64,000 nucleotides of DNA from Elysia chlorotica (taxonomy: Eukaryota > Mollusca > Gastropoda > Plakobranchidae). Below the pieces are notes generated by a model. That model had not been told where the DNA came from. It ran no database searches and was given only the letters and a program-made list of their open reading frames with translations. Of the stretch, positions 25,282 through 37,047 are shown piece by piece. The stretch covers positions 121,920-185,919 of the forward strand of contig RQTK01000771.1 of NCBI GenBank assembly GCA_003991915.1, in the 5' to 3' direction. The position numbers and the translations under genes are program-made. Each line of letters starts with the position of its first letter. The stretch's first letter is position 1.

Positions 25282-27236
25282 TTATGATATAAGTTGGGGC
25301 CTTCTGATTAGAAATCCCTTCTCTATCACCCGATGTATGTATCTCTATTGAAAGACAAAAAGGTTTGAAAGAAAATTATTTTTTTATGACACTCTCAAAT
25401 CATTGTTAAAACAACCTCACCTTTTTACAGGTAAACACTTAATTAAAAAAATAAAAATCGAATAGAATTTAATTGCAAATGCTACCAGGTATACTCATGT
25501 CAAATAAAAGTTTCATTACAAACAACATTGGTGTCGATGTTTAAACTGCACACTGCTTCAAAAGAATTTATCAAAGAAAATTTAATATCCAAATGTCAAG
25601 AGGGTTGAAATTGGTACTGCTAATCAATCGATAGCGGTGTTGCTGAATGTATAGACCTATAATCATAGTCTGTTTAAGACACCACTGGAGACCCATGCAA
25701 TGCAGAATATTTCTGTCTAAACTCTGCGTTTTTTGTGTAATATCACAAGATTAAACAGGAGTTCTGGACTACCTTCCACTCTGTCTCTGGGTGGTATTGT
25801 CAGATATCAATTTTAGCACCCCCAACCGAAGCAGCGTTGTTGCTGACGATGTATGATAAGAAAACAGCAAGAACATAAAGTATGTTTCATCATTTCATAT
25901 TGTTTCTCAGGTAAATAACAGAAAACAAGATCGTGTGCAGGGCAGAGATCTGCTGATTACATAAGAAAAATATTGTTCTCATCGCTTCATCCTCGGTTTA
26001 AATTCGTCGCCGTGTGCATATCAATGAAGATCTACATCATTCTAGTTAGCGCTCTCGCCTTGCCGAGCCACACACATCGAGTCTCAGCTGACGCGTTAGA
26101 CAGGAAGTGATGTTTTTCAGTCTCAGATCGAGGCTCGCGACTGTAATCCCAGCCAGTACTCCCAGTACCCCCACACAGCGCCGCCTAACTAGTAGGGGGG
26201 ATTACTCTTGAAAACTCTAAAAATGCTGCGTCGATCTTCCGGTAATTCCTTGGATTCAAATGCCAAGGTGATGCGAAGTTCACCAAAGAACAGTACAGAA
26301 GAATCGTGGATCGTGCGGTTCAATGACATAAAAAAATATTTTGTTGTAAAGTCAAAATCGTCTCAGGGGGAAAAGATCTGACAAGAGGGTTGAAGTTATA
26401 GACATCTTTGAGATAAGACTAGGTATCAAATTCAATGTGATAAGAATATGATTTTCCAAGCATGTCTATTCAGCTTCCACTATTCTATGTTTCATAACTT
26501 TGAGACAACCAGTAGGCCTAATAACTTTCTGCGTATGTTCTAAACCCTGCTTTTATTTCATCTCACCATGTCAGTCGGTAGAGCGAACGGCTTCTAATCA
26601 GTCGGCACCAGCTTTGAACCTCGATTTAGTCGACTTGTCGGGTTGATGCCCTTCTCAGACAGAAAACTTGAATCTTTTTCATGAAATAGCTTAGTTGCCA
26701 AAGAGGGACGAAAAAAAAAAACCCAACAAAAAATGGCTGTTCGTTTTCTTTTGACTTCTAAACAATATCTACTTGACGTTCAAGTCTGCAAACACATCGA
26801 AGGCAATTTGAAATGTTTAAACGATTTGGTCACGGTTTCTTTTGGTAATTTCTTATTACCGGTACCTTCGGTCGCTTAGATGCTGACATTGGAAAAAATT
26901 GGTTCTATTTCTAATCAATAAAAAAAACCCTCTAAATCCAGTACCATCATCCTGAAAAACTAAACAAAACAATGTGATCCGACAGTCGTAGTTGCACCCT
27001 GTCACTCCCACAAAACGGCAGGTGAAAATATTTACTTACTAAGACATCCGAGTGTTTACTCTTGTCATTTTCCCAGTAGAATTGTAAACATTTTGTTTAC
27101 ACATCTCTGTTTACCATTTCAATTATTCGTAAACTATTTTGTTGTGAGAGACATGTATTTTCCTTGTACAAATACAACAAAATATTTTGCGAGCTTAACT
27201 AAACTACTGACTCAGATGAACTACTCACCGTTATGG

Positions 27237-27239
<3 letters not shown>
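25282..27239. other. Non-coding stretch with a tRNA-like relic
   Basis: 26566-26640 (plus) has ATGTCAGTCGGTAGAGCG (A-box-like) and CTTTGAACCTCGA (B-box-like), a probable SINE head. No coding sequence recognised elsewhere. Confidence 0.4.

Positions 27240-27267
<28 letters not shown>
27240..27267. repeat. (CA)n microsatellite
   Basis: Fourteen CA units. Confidence 0.9.
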
Positions 27268-27617
27268 CACACATACATATACATATAAATACATATATGA
27301 ACCGCTCTACATTAGACGAGAAGATTAGTATTCTACTTATTTTTTATTTCAAAAAAGGAACAACATCAGCTATAAAAAAAACCCACAAAAAGCTTAGTCT
27401 TGAAGCGGTATCGACAAAATGCACACCTGGATTCTCGTCTTGTTTTGGGTTCGGGGGCCAAAACCTTCCCTGGGCGACGTTCTAAACAAATTAAATCAAC
27501 TCTTTTAAAGAACTTTTTCTTCCTTGCTCCTCATAGTAATATTTAGGAAACTTAGGTGCCATGGAGGTACCCAAAGCCTTTAAAAACTTTTCTAAATATT
27601 ATCTTTCCTCCTTTTCT

Positions 27618-27618
27618 C

Positions 27619-27653
<35 letters not shown>

Positions 27654-28016
27654 TCATCACTCTCTCTTTCTCTCCCTCGCTTGCCCCTCTCTATGTCTAT
27701 CTGTATGCATTTCTATTTTCTTTCTCCCTCCCTCTCTGTCTATTTATCCGTCTATCTGAAACCTATAGATCAGTCTGTCTGCCCTCCCCCCTCTTTCTCT
27801 CTCTCTTTCTCTGTATATATGCAGTTTCTCTCTCTTCTTCCTCATTTCCCTCTTCCTCTTCTGTCGTAAGTCTGTATGTCTGCCTTAATGTCTTATCCTA
27901 TCACCCTTTGTCTATCTTTCTCTCTCTCTCCCCCATTCGCCTCCTCTGTCTCTCCCTCTGTCTCTTTGTTTTCTCTGTCTGTCTCTCTATTTCCTGCCCT
28001 CCCTCTTTCCCTCCCT

Positions 28017-28056
<40 letters not shown>

Positions 28057-28060
28057 ACCT
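27618..28060. repeat. Pyrimidine-rich tract with (CT)n cores
   Basis: CT cores at about 27620-27643 and 28023-28055 inside 440 bp of almost pure pyrimidine with CTGT/CCCT units. Confidence 0.9.
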
Positions 28061-28798
28061 CCCCCTCAAATGATGCAACTCCATCCACAGGCTACTGACT
28101 GGCAGTGCACGTGCCAGGGTGGTCTCCCCCTGTCTCTGTGTGAGCAGTGAGCTACTCTTGCTACTAATGCTACTCACCCAGTCCCTGGAACAGCCTACAT
28201 CAACAAATCATCCCGGACTGGATCACACTCTCACAACATTGGCTCTTCGACTCTCTGTCTGTCTGCCTGCCTGTCTGTATGTATATCCGCATGCCTGTCT
28301 ATTCTGTCTACATATCTCTCACTGTTTCTCGTTTTCTTTGTATTTCCACTTCTTTCGCTTCCACCCAAGGCGTCAAAAAAAAAAGAAAGCACCGAAATAT
28401 ACATAAACTTGCAGCAAAAATCAGTGACCTATATTTAATTGAAGAAAATAAAATCACTCTTACCCTTGGTGTACAAAAATCTTTTCACCTCCTTCTAATT
28501 CGTTGACTTGGCCTTCTATTTTGGACGCCTTGCTTCCACCCCTTTTACTCCAATTTATAGAAAAAAAATTTAATTTATGCATTTTGTTGATACACTCTGA
28601 GCAAAATACCCTGCATGGCTTCATTTTTCACTTTGCAATTTCATAAATTTATAATAAATTTCCTTCACAACAATGAAATCTTTACCCCCTTCCCCCTAAA
28701 ACCTTTTCGTCCCATTTATCAATTTTTGTCTTGGTCTTTTCATGTTACATTGCCTTTTATTTTAGCATACTTCTTTCGCTTGCTCTCACCATCAGTTT
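28061..28798. other. Non-coding stretch
   Basis: A CTGT/CTGC-rich patch (28255-28310) and AT-rich sequence. No gene recognised. Confidence 0.4.
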
Positions 28799-28827
28799 CT
28801 GTCTGTCTGTCTGTCTGTCTGTCTGTG

Positions 28828-28884
<57 letters not shown>
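28799..28884. repeat. (CTGT)n(CT)n microsatellite
   Basis: CTGT units to about 28852, then CT. Degenerate pyrimidine-rich sequence continues to about 29050. Confidence 0.95.
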
Positions 28885-28894
<10 letters not shown>

Positions 28895-29325
28895 ATCTCC
28901 CTCTCTCTCAGTATCTCTCTTTTGCTCTTTACCTGTATGCTTATCTTCCTATCTATTTTATGCTCTTTTTCTATCTTTCTCACACTCTCTCTCTATATAT
29001 ATATCTCTCCATCTCTTTCTTTCTTTCTTTATACTTCCATTATTTCCTCCCCCACCTAGACCTGTGTGCCTGACAAGACTCCCTAACCGCCGGCACTGTC
29101 TAAATTGGCTCAATCCGAGCATGGCGGCCCTGACGTAGAGACAAACATAAACAAAGACGTGCGGAAAAGAGAGACTGGAACAAGCAAAGTTTAAAGATGA
29201 GAACAACCTGAGAAAACAGTTGTATTTGAATTTAACACTTCAATACTGCTAGCCTACATGGGAGTGACTCTCAAGCAGTTGCGATGTACCAGCCAAAGTC
29301 TAATACTCGTTGGATTCTTAACTTA

Positions 29326-29440
29326 GGGCCGTAAGTACAATGTCATAGTACATGTGCCTTACAACTCGGCATTATAATTCGTAAATAATAAAACTTATGA
29401 CGAGTCGTAAGCTACTTCGACGCTGCGCTTACGAGCCTTA
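29326..29440. mobile_element. Hairpin MITE-like element, second copy
   Basis: Left arm GGCCGTAAGTACAATG ... CTTACAACTCGGCAT and right arm TTATGACGAGTCGTAAGC ... GCGCTTACGAGCC pair imperfectly over about 45 bp around an AT-rich loop. Sequence and architecture match 11549-11652. It directly abuts a SINE. Confidence 0.65.
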
Positions 29441-29712
29441 ATGTCCAACGTCAAAAAATAAGCTAAAATCTTTATCGGACAGGTCCCAAAACTTCGTCTG
29501 ACAATTTTTATATGCAGTTACACCCAGATACAAAACGATGTTTTGTAAAAAATTCAAGTGTCAAGATGGGATATCAGAACTTCTGACCCAACCCTGTACA
29601 TACTGACGATAATCTACCCAAAAAGGGAAGAAAGGGGACACAATTTTTGCGGGATTATACCGAATCGGGGGCCCCTAAAATAGAACCCCAGCGCTCTAAC
29701 ACTAGACTTAGA
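29441..29712 (-). mobile_element. Decayed SINE, minus strand
   Basis: It starts with the 3'-end block TGTCCAACGTC, then the GGTCCCAAAACTTCGTCTGA and CTTCTGACCCAACCC body blocks. The head (29660-29712) keeps a poor A box and a GAACCCCAG relic of the B box. Confidence 0.6.
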
Positions 29713-30051
29713 TTGATACAATGTTTGACATACTGTGCATCTTCAATTGACATACTTCAGATATTTACATGCCCACTGTTTCAAGGAGTTTGTGAAAGGC
29801 AAGTTGAATTATTTCAAGAGAGAATAATAACGGGAACAGGGGAAAATGGACTTACATTGGAATAATTCAACTCCATCTACCCTGATCAGAGCCCTCTGTT
29901 TCTTTCAAATGTTCGTTATAATTTCCTCGTTTTTAGAACTTATAGAAACAATATTTTATGATAAACAAACGCAATGGCAATTCAAAATGCTGCTGTTTTC
30001 ATAATAGTTTACTGTCTACAATATCGGAGCGATTAAGCATCTCCTAGCCTA

Positions 30052-30407
30052 CTCAACTATCAACTATGAAAATCGCAATTTACTATCAAAATTAATGTAA
30101 AGCGCGTTTTACTATCAACTATGAAGAGAGCGTGTCTACCTATTAACATCAACTATAATTATAGTGCGTGTGTTTCTATACCACCTATGAAGCGCGTGTT
30201 TTTCTATCAACTATGAAGAACGTGTTTTATTCTCAATTCTGAGGCGCATGTTTTTCTATCAACTATAAAGAGTGTGTTTTACCATCAACTTTGAAGCGCC
30301 TTTTTTCTAGCAACTAAAAGGAACGTGTTTTATTATCAACTTAAAAGCTTGTATTTTACTATCGTTACTGAGGCGTGAGTTTTACTATCAACTCTGCAGC
30401 GCGTGTT
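30052..30407 (+). repeat. Degenerate 26-bp minisatellite, about 13 units
   Basis: Units follow the pattern TTTTACTATCAACTATGAAG then GCGTG with substitutions and indels (good units near 30108, 30196 and 30252). No exact neighbours remain, so the array is old. It is not CRISPR: units abut directly and there are no spacers. Confidence 0.8.
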
Positions 30408-31449
30408 TAAAATTTGCCTTGTGTTTGTGGCGTGAAGGTGTAGAACAAATCCCCCAGGCAGGTAGACCACGCGAGGCATGCCTGTGTTTTCGTTCCTCCC
30501 ATTCTCACTGGTTCTGGCATGAAGGGAACCGTGCATATTTATTGTCGCAGCCTCGAGGCCCGCGCAGCCCGACTGCCCCAGATAGACAGAAAACATTAGA
30601 CGCCTTGTGACAAGCGGACCCATATTAAAACGAGAACAACATGTAAGAGAATCTGCACCAGCGTCCAATCATAGATGTATCGTATAACTATGAAACAAAT
30701 GATGGATCAGAAACCCTATTTCTAATGGGCTTTATTAAGTCATACGTTATAATCGTGTGGGTCGCAAAGCCTACAATACCTCGGTACGGGATGCTTTGTG
30801 TGCTCTAGATCGATGCATAGAAGAGCATGATATGTCAGTTTATATTAGTAGGTCTGTCTATAGTCTGTCAGTTTTGTCCGTTTCATAAAAAGTATGATTA
30901 TTAGTTTTCCCTTCTCTATGATTTTCAAAGAGTCAAATATTGAGATACGGAGAGATCCCAAATCAGACCACTGGGCAATCTAGTTGGATATATTGATAAG
31001 AAGAAGTTTTCATAAGAAATTTAAAACCACCAGGGTAGAACAGGTGTTTTTAAAGCTCTGTCTGATACGTTTCTCTCAAAATATGGTTTTATAAAGAAAA
31101 ACGAAATCCGTTTTTAATGTTAATTGTACCTTAAATTTCCCAAAGAGTCCTGTTATGGAGACGTAAGCACCAAACGAGTCTCGAGTCTCAACGCCTTACC
31201 TGTCAGTCTAAAGCGCTTCCGAATTCAATATGCAACATTAACATCCGACGTCTCCAATGATTGCAATTTTTCACGTCCTATCGCTATAGTTACATTGATT
31301 TCAAACGTTGCCTATTGACTTTTGTTACACAAGAGCTCAATCGACTTCGCCATGTGGCGTCCACATTATTTTGTTTGGAATCGTCTTGATCTTATTTATA
31401 GTATAGGGTGCGGTTTATCCACACAGACAATGGGGTAAGAACTCACTTT
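30408..31449. other. Non-coding stretch
   Basis: A moderately GC-rich patch (30420-30600) has overlapping open frames on both strands but no recognisable protein. The rest is AT-rich. Confidence 0.4.
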
Positions 31450-31548
31450 CTTAAACTGAAATGAGGGCAGCAGTTGAGATTGGTACACGGACCTTCTGCT
31501 TGCCAGCCTAGAGCACTAACCAACCAACTGAGCTTCTAACACCCCCCT
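31450..31548 (-). mobile_element. tRNA-like SINE head, minus strand
   Basis: The minus strand carries AGCTCAGTTGGTTGG (A box) and GTGTACCAATCTC (decayed B box) with tRNA-like spacing. Head-to-head with the next copy. Confidence 0.5.
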
Positions 31549-31557
31549 GTCTTCCAC

Positions 31558-31735
31558 GGCAGTTAGCTCGGTCGATAATGCTCGTATCTGCTGAGCAGGA
31601 GCTCTGAGGTTTCAATTCCATCCGGTTCGACTATCTATGTGATGTATTCTGTTGCAATCATTTATGGTTAATGTCAATTGGTTATCACAATGTACGAGTA
31701 GCTGACATTGGTTAGAACCCGCTTTTAAAGTGTTA
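31558..31735 (+). mobile_element. tRNA-derived SINE, plus strand
   Basis: A box TAGCTCGGTCGATAATGC and B box GGTTTCAATTCC, followed by the body end GCTGACATTGGTTAGAACCC, which parallels CAGACGTTAGTCTTAGGACC at 20997. Confidence 0.55.
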
Positions 31736-32159
31736 AGTCAAAGCACAAAAAAGCTAATATGCTACTAGTGTGCTTTTTATGCTCGATTCATGAAAGAACA
31801 ATGATTTTGAGAGGGAACATGCAGTTTAAATTTCTTATTGAATATCAAGTTGCAGTAACAAAAGCAAACATTCAGAGCTTGTAATTCTTATAAGATTAAA
31901 TAGTTCTACAATGTATCACTATATACTCTATGCCGTCATAGTATGTACCGGTACCAAATATTTACATCCAATATCTCTCCACACGTAAGTCATATTCACT
32001 TCTCTTTCTTTGACTGAAACATTTTCCCTCAAAATAACTCGGAAACAAGATCTGCTGTAAGTGTTCGGCTCTGCAAACCCAAATACAAAAACTGTCTGGC
32101 GTATCAGCCGCACAGTCGCCACCTAGGAGAAAACAACAAGGCAGAACCAAACACTTACA

Positions 32160-32545
32160 GATTTATCTGCTCGCCAGAGGGCGCGCTCTGATTGACAAAG
32201 ATGGCAATCTCCGAGGTTAGTGATGGCTGCCGTTGAGGCGGGAGAGAGAGGGAGAAACGCACAGCTAGGCAGTCGGAGCGACAGGCACCGTCAAAAACTG
32301 TCGCGATGACAACATTATGGCAAGCTTCTCTCCCTTGCTCGACGCTCTTGCCGGTGAAAAGAGCAGATAGAGTTTCCCCGCGGAGTCTGTTCAGAAGTGC
32401 CGAGCTTTTTAAGTGATATGTTGTTACACTCCGCGGAGCTTTTCCCACCGCTGTTAAAACCCGTTTATTTAATGCAGAGAATCTTTAGTGCTGTCAGCGA
32501 CGGCGTCTTGACTCTACACGTTGCCAGGGGTTATGCGTGGCACCG
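32160..32545. other. GC/CpG-rich patch with a CTCF-like site
   Basis: CpG-dense sequence (CTCCGCGGAG, GGCGCGCTC, GACGGCGTC) stands out from the AT-rich surroundings. Open frames on both strands show no domain. Candidate regulatory element. Confidence 0.35.
32170..32184 (+). promoter_or_regulatory. CTCF-like motif
   Basis: CTCGCCAGAGGGCGC matches 11 of 14 positions of the bilaterian CTCF core form CCACTAGAGGGCGC, including the GAGGGCGC half. Sequence match only. Confidence 0.3.
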
Positions 32546-34430
32546 CGCGTTGCACCTGTTAAACATAATTAGTTCAGTCTCTATGGGCCATTCTCATTTC
32601 CTGCTCGTAGTCGTTAGTCCTTTGTCCATCGATCCCTTACTAAAATAATATTATTAATTAGTTTACTTTGTATAAAATATGTGCTTTGCTTGCCTGTCTA
32701 TTTTTTTTTATCAGGAAACAATTAAAAAAAAAATGAAATGTGCAAGATGTGTACTTTGTCTTTAACCAATAATCTTATTTTCAATTTATAAAATATTATA
32801 ACTATTTTAATTTTATTTATAGGCATTTCACAACTCTATTGAACAATAGCAACGGAAGAAAAAGTGTGTTAGGTCGAATATTTCTCAATGAAAAAAACTT
32901 TCTTATTGATAAGTAGAGTTTGAAATGACGCTGAGTTTATGCTCGTTAGGACCGAGATTGATTTTAACAAGTCCTTTTGTTGTTCTTAAGGTTACAAGCA
33001 TATACAGCTTTATCTACCTTTTAACACAGAGTTGAGAAAGTGCTCTCATTTCCTTGCGGACATACTTTGTCATTCATTTACTAAACAATATTAACCTTGC
33101 CTTCCTTTCCCTACCTGGCATCAATTTACCAGCGTCCAAAGATACCAATCTAATAAAATTGTCAATAGCTATGAATTAGGATCGTAGGAACAAAGTAAAC
33201 ACAGTGCGATTTTCTCAAACGTACGATCGCAATCTTGCTTCCCATCGCATACTTGAAAACCTGAAATTAATATTTAAGTTCCCAGATCAAATGGAAGGAA
33301 TTCGATTGGCTTACTTGTGGAATAATGATCAAGAATGTCATGCTTCATTAGGTCAATATATCTCTTGTGTAAGCACCGCATAGTTAAGCATGTGCTGGAA
33401 TGAGACATATTTTCTACAGCAAACATTACACAATTGTATTGTGTATTTCGGGTGTACGCGAGAACAATAATCCACTGTGGCTTACGTAAAATGTTCCACT
33501 TGCAGAGCCATGGTATTAATGCCCTCAAGGGATTACCGTGATCATTCAAGCTAAAAAAGCGTTTGAGGTGGGCGGCTTTTTTGCTTTGTAAACAAAGCAA
33601 AACAAAGACGATATCACAGTTAAAGATTAAACAAACCTGTGTCTGTATTTATCAAGAATCTATAGGCTTGAAATTGTTTTTTGTGAAGACATGAATGTAT
33701 ACTATGCAAGAACGACTTTTATCTCAACTATTTAAACGCTTTTTTATAGTTACATAAAGTATTAGTTTAACTGTGAAGGAAACAAATAAACCTGGAATTA
33801 GGGGTTTATAGATAGTTTCGACGTTGTAAAGTTGTGTGAAAACACATTAGTCAATAAAACAATGTAATCATAATATGAATTTGCACTTTGTTAGTAGTAA
33901 ATTTTTTTTTTATCGAAACGGCAATAGTTTTGCTTTTTCCAAGTGTGTTGGTTTATTTCAAGTCTCTTAAGCATAGTCCTTATTTCAAAACCCGAAAGGA
34001 GTTTCTGGTGTACATACAATAACAAAGACGGAATTTTTAACACTAAGAAAAAATATGTTGTTTGTCGGAATATTGCCAGAGAAAATGTTCAGCTATCACT
34101 CTATTTAGAAGTGCGATCGATTTCTGTATCATTTGTAATAATACTTATATATTTACTTATTTTTTCTTCGTTTCATTTTAGTGGGGCTTTATTTAAATAT
34201 TTGAATGAGTTAAAGTGAACCTCTAATTGTGATGATGGAGGAAAGGGCCTCTACAATTGGTACCGCGTGAAATAGGTACTTTTATTTTTTTCCTTCCTTT
34301 TTGCTTTGATATTGAAAGCACACTTCACTTCCTCAAGGCCGTTCTTTCATGATTAGGCACTGTAAAGTAAGACCCCCATTTGAAATCATGGTCATGAAAA
34401 TGTTTACGATAGTTATTTATCAATTATGTC
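32546..34430. other. Non-coding stretch
   Basis: AT-rich, with several short open frames of no recognisable content. No repeats detected. Confidence 0.4.
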
Positions 34431-35034
34431 ACCATTAAAATAGTGACAATTAGAAAGGTTGACTTGACTTGACTTAAGCCTCTTGATTCCTTGAGGAACA
34501 TAGGGCCTCAACAAAGCTCCGCCAACGGACTCGATTTTGGCAGGGCCTTCTTCGCTCTGCCCCTGTTGTTCCTGACGCCTTCACTTCTTCTTCAACACTC
34601 CTTCTCCAGGATTGTTTGGGACGACCTACTTTCCTCTTTCCTTGTGGGTTCCAGTCAAGGGCTTGCCTAGTGATGTTTGATGCAGGCTTTCGGAGAGTGT
34701 GTCCGATCCATCCCCACTTACGCTTCATGATTTCGGTCTCAACTGGAGTCTGTCTTGTTTTTTCCCATAATTCCTCATTTGAGATGACTTCCGCCCAGTG
34801 TATTCCAAGAATGTTTCTGAGGCATCTGTTGGTAAATCCTTGAATCTTTTTAGAGTTCGTTTTTGTTACTCTCCATGTTTCTGAGCCATAAAGTAGGACA
34901 GATTTTACATTAGTGTTAAAGATTCTGAGTTTGTTGTGAATTGACAGTGTTTTCGATTTCCAAATTTGTCTCAGTGTGATGAAAGCCTGCCTTGCTTTAT
35001 TAATACCATTAAAATAGTGACAATTAGAAAGGTT
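34431..35034 (-). mobile_element. Young 5'-truncated LINE with perfect 30-bp target-site duplication
   Basis: The 30 bp at 34431-34460 (starts ACCATTAAAATAGTGACAAT) recur without mismatch at 35005-35034 and bracket a 544-bp insert. On the minus strand the insert is an open LINE C-terminal frame ending in a TAA inside a short tail repeat, TAAGTCAAGTCAAGTC, so there is almost no 3' UTR. The perfect duplication and unbroken frame indicate a very recent insertion by target-primed reverse transcription. Confidence 0.93.
34474..35004 (-). pseudogene. C-terminal fragment of non-LTR retrotransposon ORF2 (reverse transcriptase C-terminus)
   Basis: This is a 176-residue frame, open from the 5' truncation at 35004 to TAA at 34474. 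It carries the LINE landmarks SVLLYGSETW (about residues 35-44), NRCLRNILGIHW (59-70), KRKWGWIGHTLRKP (94-107), QALDWNPQGKRKVGRPKQSW (about 114-133) and WRRSVEEEV. These belong to the region downstream of the RT catalytic core in RTE/CR1/Ingi-like LINEs; the clade is not decided here. The catalytic RT and endonuclease parts are missing through 5' truncation, so the copy is dead on arrival. The fragment has no frameshift or stop, which fits youth. Confidence 0.92.
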
Positions 35035-35159
35035 AATTACTTATAAAAGCACTGAAAGCAAACAGGATGCGAATAAAACATTGAAGCGCAGCGCTAACAA
35101 TTAATTTTTTTTTATTAGTTTTAAAATCCCTAAGATTTCCTGAAGAATCCTATACCGAG

Positions 35160-35232
35160 ACGTATGGAACAGCTGAAATTTGAACCATGGAACTCCCGCT
35201 TACAAGCTAAGAGCACTGCCAAATTAGCGTTG
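35160..35232 (-). mobile_element. tRNA-like SINE head, minus strand
   Basis: The minus strand shows GGCAGTGCTCTTAGCTTG (anticodon-side remnant) and ATGGTTCAAATTTCAGC (B box). Confidence 0.45.
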
Positions 35233-35859
35233 TTAATGTTGCTCTTCACCCCTTCCCTACCATCGCGTGGACTGATGATGTCACGGCTGATCATTTAGTA
35301 TCGGTTCAGATCCCAGGAGCCAGGAAGTTGTGTCCCTTGGTCCAGGGTTATCGCAGCGTGTCTCCTGACACGGTGCCCCAAGAGATTGACGATAACTAGA
35401 TTTTACTCTGGGGGTTACCTAAAGAGACCAATTAGCTCGATGGTTAGAAATAACTTAACGGTATTTAAAACATGTTGTATGACAAATGTTAGGCATATTT
35501 AAGCGATTGTAGCAGTGTGAGATTTATGGATTTTATTCCGATTGAATCAAATTTCGAATTCTGCGCAAGCGATTTGTTTCGCTCATTGCTAGATTTGATA
35601 CATTTTCTCTTTTGCTTCTCACAATTTTGAAGAAAAAAGAACTCCAGACGGTTGAGTTTGTAATGGAATAAAAACTTTAAAGATTAAAATAATAGTGAAC
35701 TTTTAAATAAGACAGAAAGATAAAAAAGCTAAACGAATCATAAAATCCCTTTGCAATCGAATATAAAAATAAAATCAGACAGGAAAACGAAATAACGACA
35801 GAAATATGAAAATCCTTATAAAGACGAATATTAACATTGGGGACCAATGCTTGTCTCGT
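35233..35859. other. Non-coding stretch
   Basis: A GC-moderate part (35240-35390) and then AT-rich sequence. No gene recognised. Confidence 0.4.
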
Positions 35860-36245
35860 ATAAGGCCCGGCTCTCATCAATCAACTCTGTTGTTTTCCAA
35901 TTAGCCTCGCCGCATCGAATGTCTGGCTACAGCAGCCGGGCGACCGGGCAGCGTTATCAGTGTCTGTGGACGCGCCACGATGATCTAGCGTGCACTTCTC
36001 GGCAACGCAAGACACAAATCGCGCTACCCTGCCGGACCAACTGGCTCCATCAATCACGCCTTGCCGGCGCTGCCTGGTTTACCTCAGTAACTGGCGCGCG
36101 GTGGACGCTAGTGTAGGGGTGCAACGGGAAACGCCGGTTCTCATGACCTGGGCCTGGGACAGAACGGCAGCAGCTGAGGGAGCCCTACTGGGCATTGTGA
36201 ACTGCGGCACTACCAGAGCGTCTGAGATCAGTTTGACCTGACACT
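35860..36245. other. GC/CpG-rich patch
   Basis: About 380 bp rich in CpG (CAGCCGGGCGACCGGGCAGCG near 35932, ACTGGCGCGCGGTGGACGC near 36090). Frames are open on both strands for 60-90 codons but carry no recognisable protein signature, as expected of GC-rich DNA. Possible regulatory element or unannotated exon. Confidence 0.35.
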
Positions 36246-36299
36246 CACTGGATTTAGGTACAGAAGTCAAAAAGTAAAATGCGGTGCAAGGAAAGAGTG

Positions 36300-36372
36300 T
36301 CAGATGGCGCAGACGGTGGTTTTTAGTCTGACAAAGTGAAAGTCTGAGGTTCGGATCTTAAATCGCTAGCTC
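36300..36372 (+). mobile_element. tRNA-like SINE head, plus strand
   Basis: A-box-like ATGGCGCAGACGGTGG and B-box-like GAGGTTCGGATCTTAAATC. Decayed. Confidence 0.45.
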
Positions 36373-36892
36373 CCTAAACTCCGTCTCCGTAAAGTATCCA
36401 CCTAGGCGTGTAAAATAGTCAAAGAGCAAAGCCGGTTAGCAAACATATACCTAAACACACAGGGAGTACCATTACCGGGATTAATACCAAGTTGCGATGT
36501 TATAGCCGCCCAGGTGAATGAATACGGACACCCACAATACATAGCCTATCTCTAAAGGAATAAACACTCGAAGATAGTCACTGATTTGTGTGGTTTCACA
36601 AAGAATCCTATGAGTAGATAGCGTTAGGTTTATTAGTGTAGAGCACAATAAGTATAATCCTCTCGGATCTTCGTACCTTTTCTACACATAAAAATTAATT
36701 TGATAATTTGAAACCGACAAAACTCGGTAACAAACGTTTGGGGAAAACTTTCGACGAAGAATACACCTAAGTCGAAAAAATGTTCGGACATGCATGACAA
36801 TAATATAGAAGTTTTGAAGTAATGTGTACCTGGTTAGTGCAGAAATTTTTGCTCACGCTCTCTCTATGTCTCTCTCCCTCTTTCTCCTTTCT

Positions 36893-36950
36893 ATGTCTGT
36901 CTGTCTGTCTGTCTGTCTCTGTCTCGTGTCTCTCTTTCTCTGTCTGTCTG

Positions 36951-37023
<73 letters not shown>

Positions 37024-37047
37024 CTATCTATCTATCTTTCTATCTAT
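36893..37047. repeat. Compound (CTGT)n/(CT)n/(CTAT)n microsatellite
   Basis: CTGT units, then CT (36967-37000), then CTAT to about 37047. Confidence 0.95.

Noticed and set aside
30052..30407. CRISPR-like array
   Set aside because: Units of about 26 bp abut directly with no unique spacers, and the genome is clearly eukaryotic; it is a minisatellite.
35250..35300. Hammerhead ribozyme (GGACTGATGATGTC near 35262)
   Set aside because: The CTGATGA core is present but no GAAA core element or flanking helices follow at the required spacing.
35847..36270. Protein-coding gene in the CpG-rich patch
   Set aside because: Frames are open on both strands with no recognisable motif, splice logic or codon signal; GC-rich DNA yields such frames by chance.
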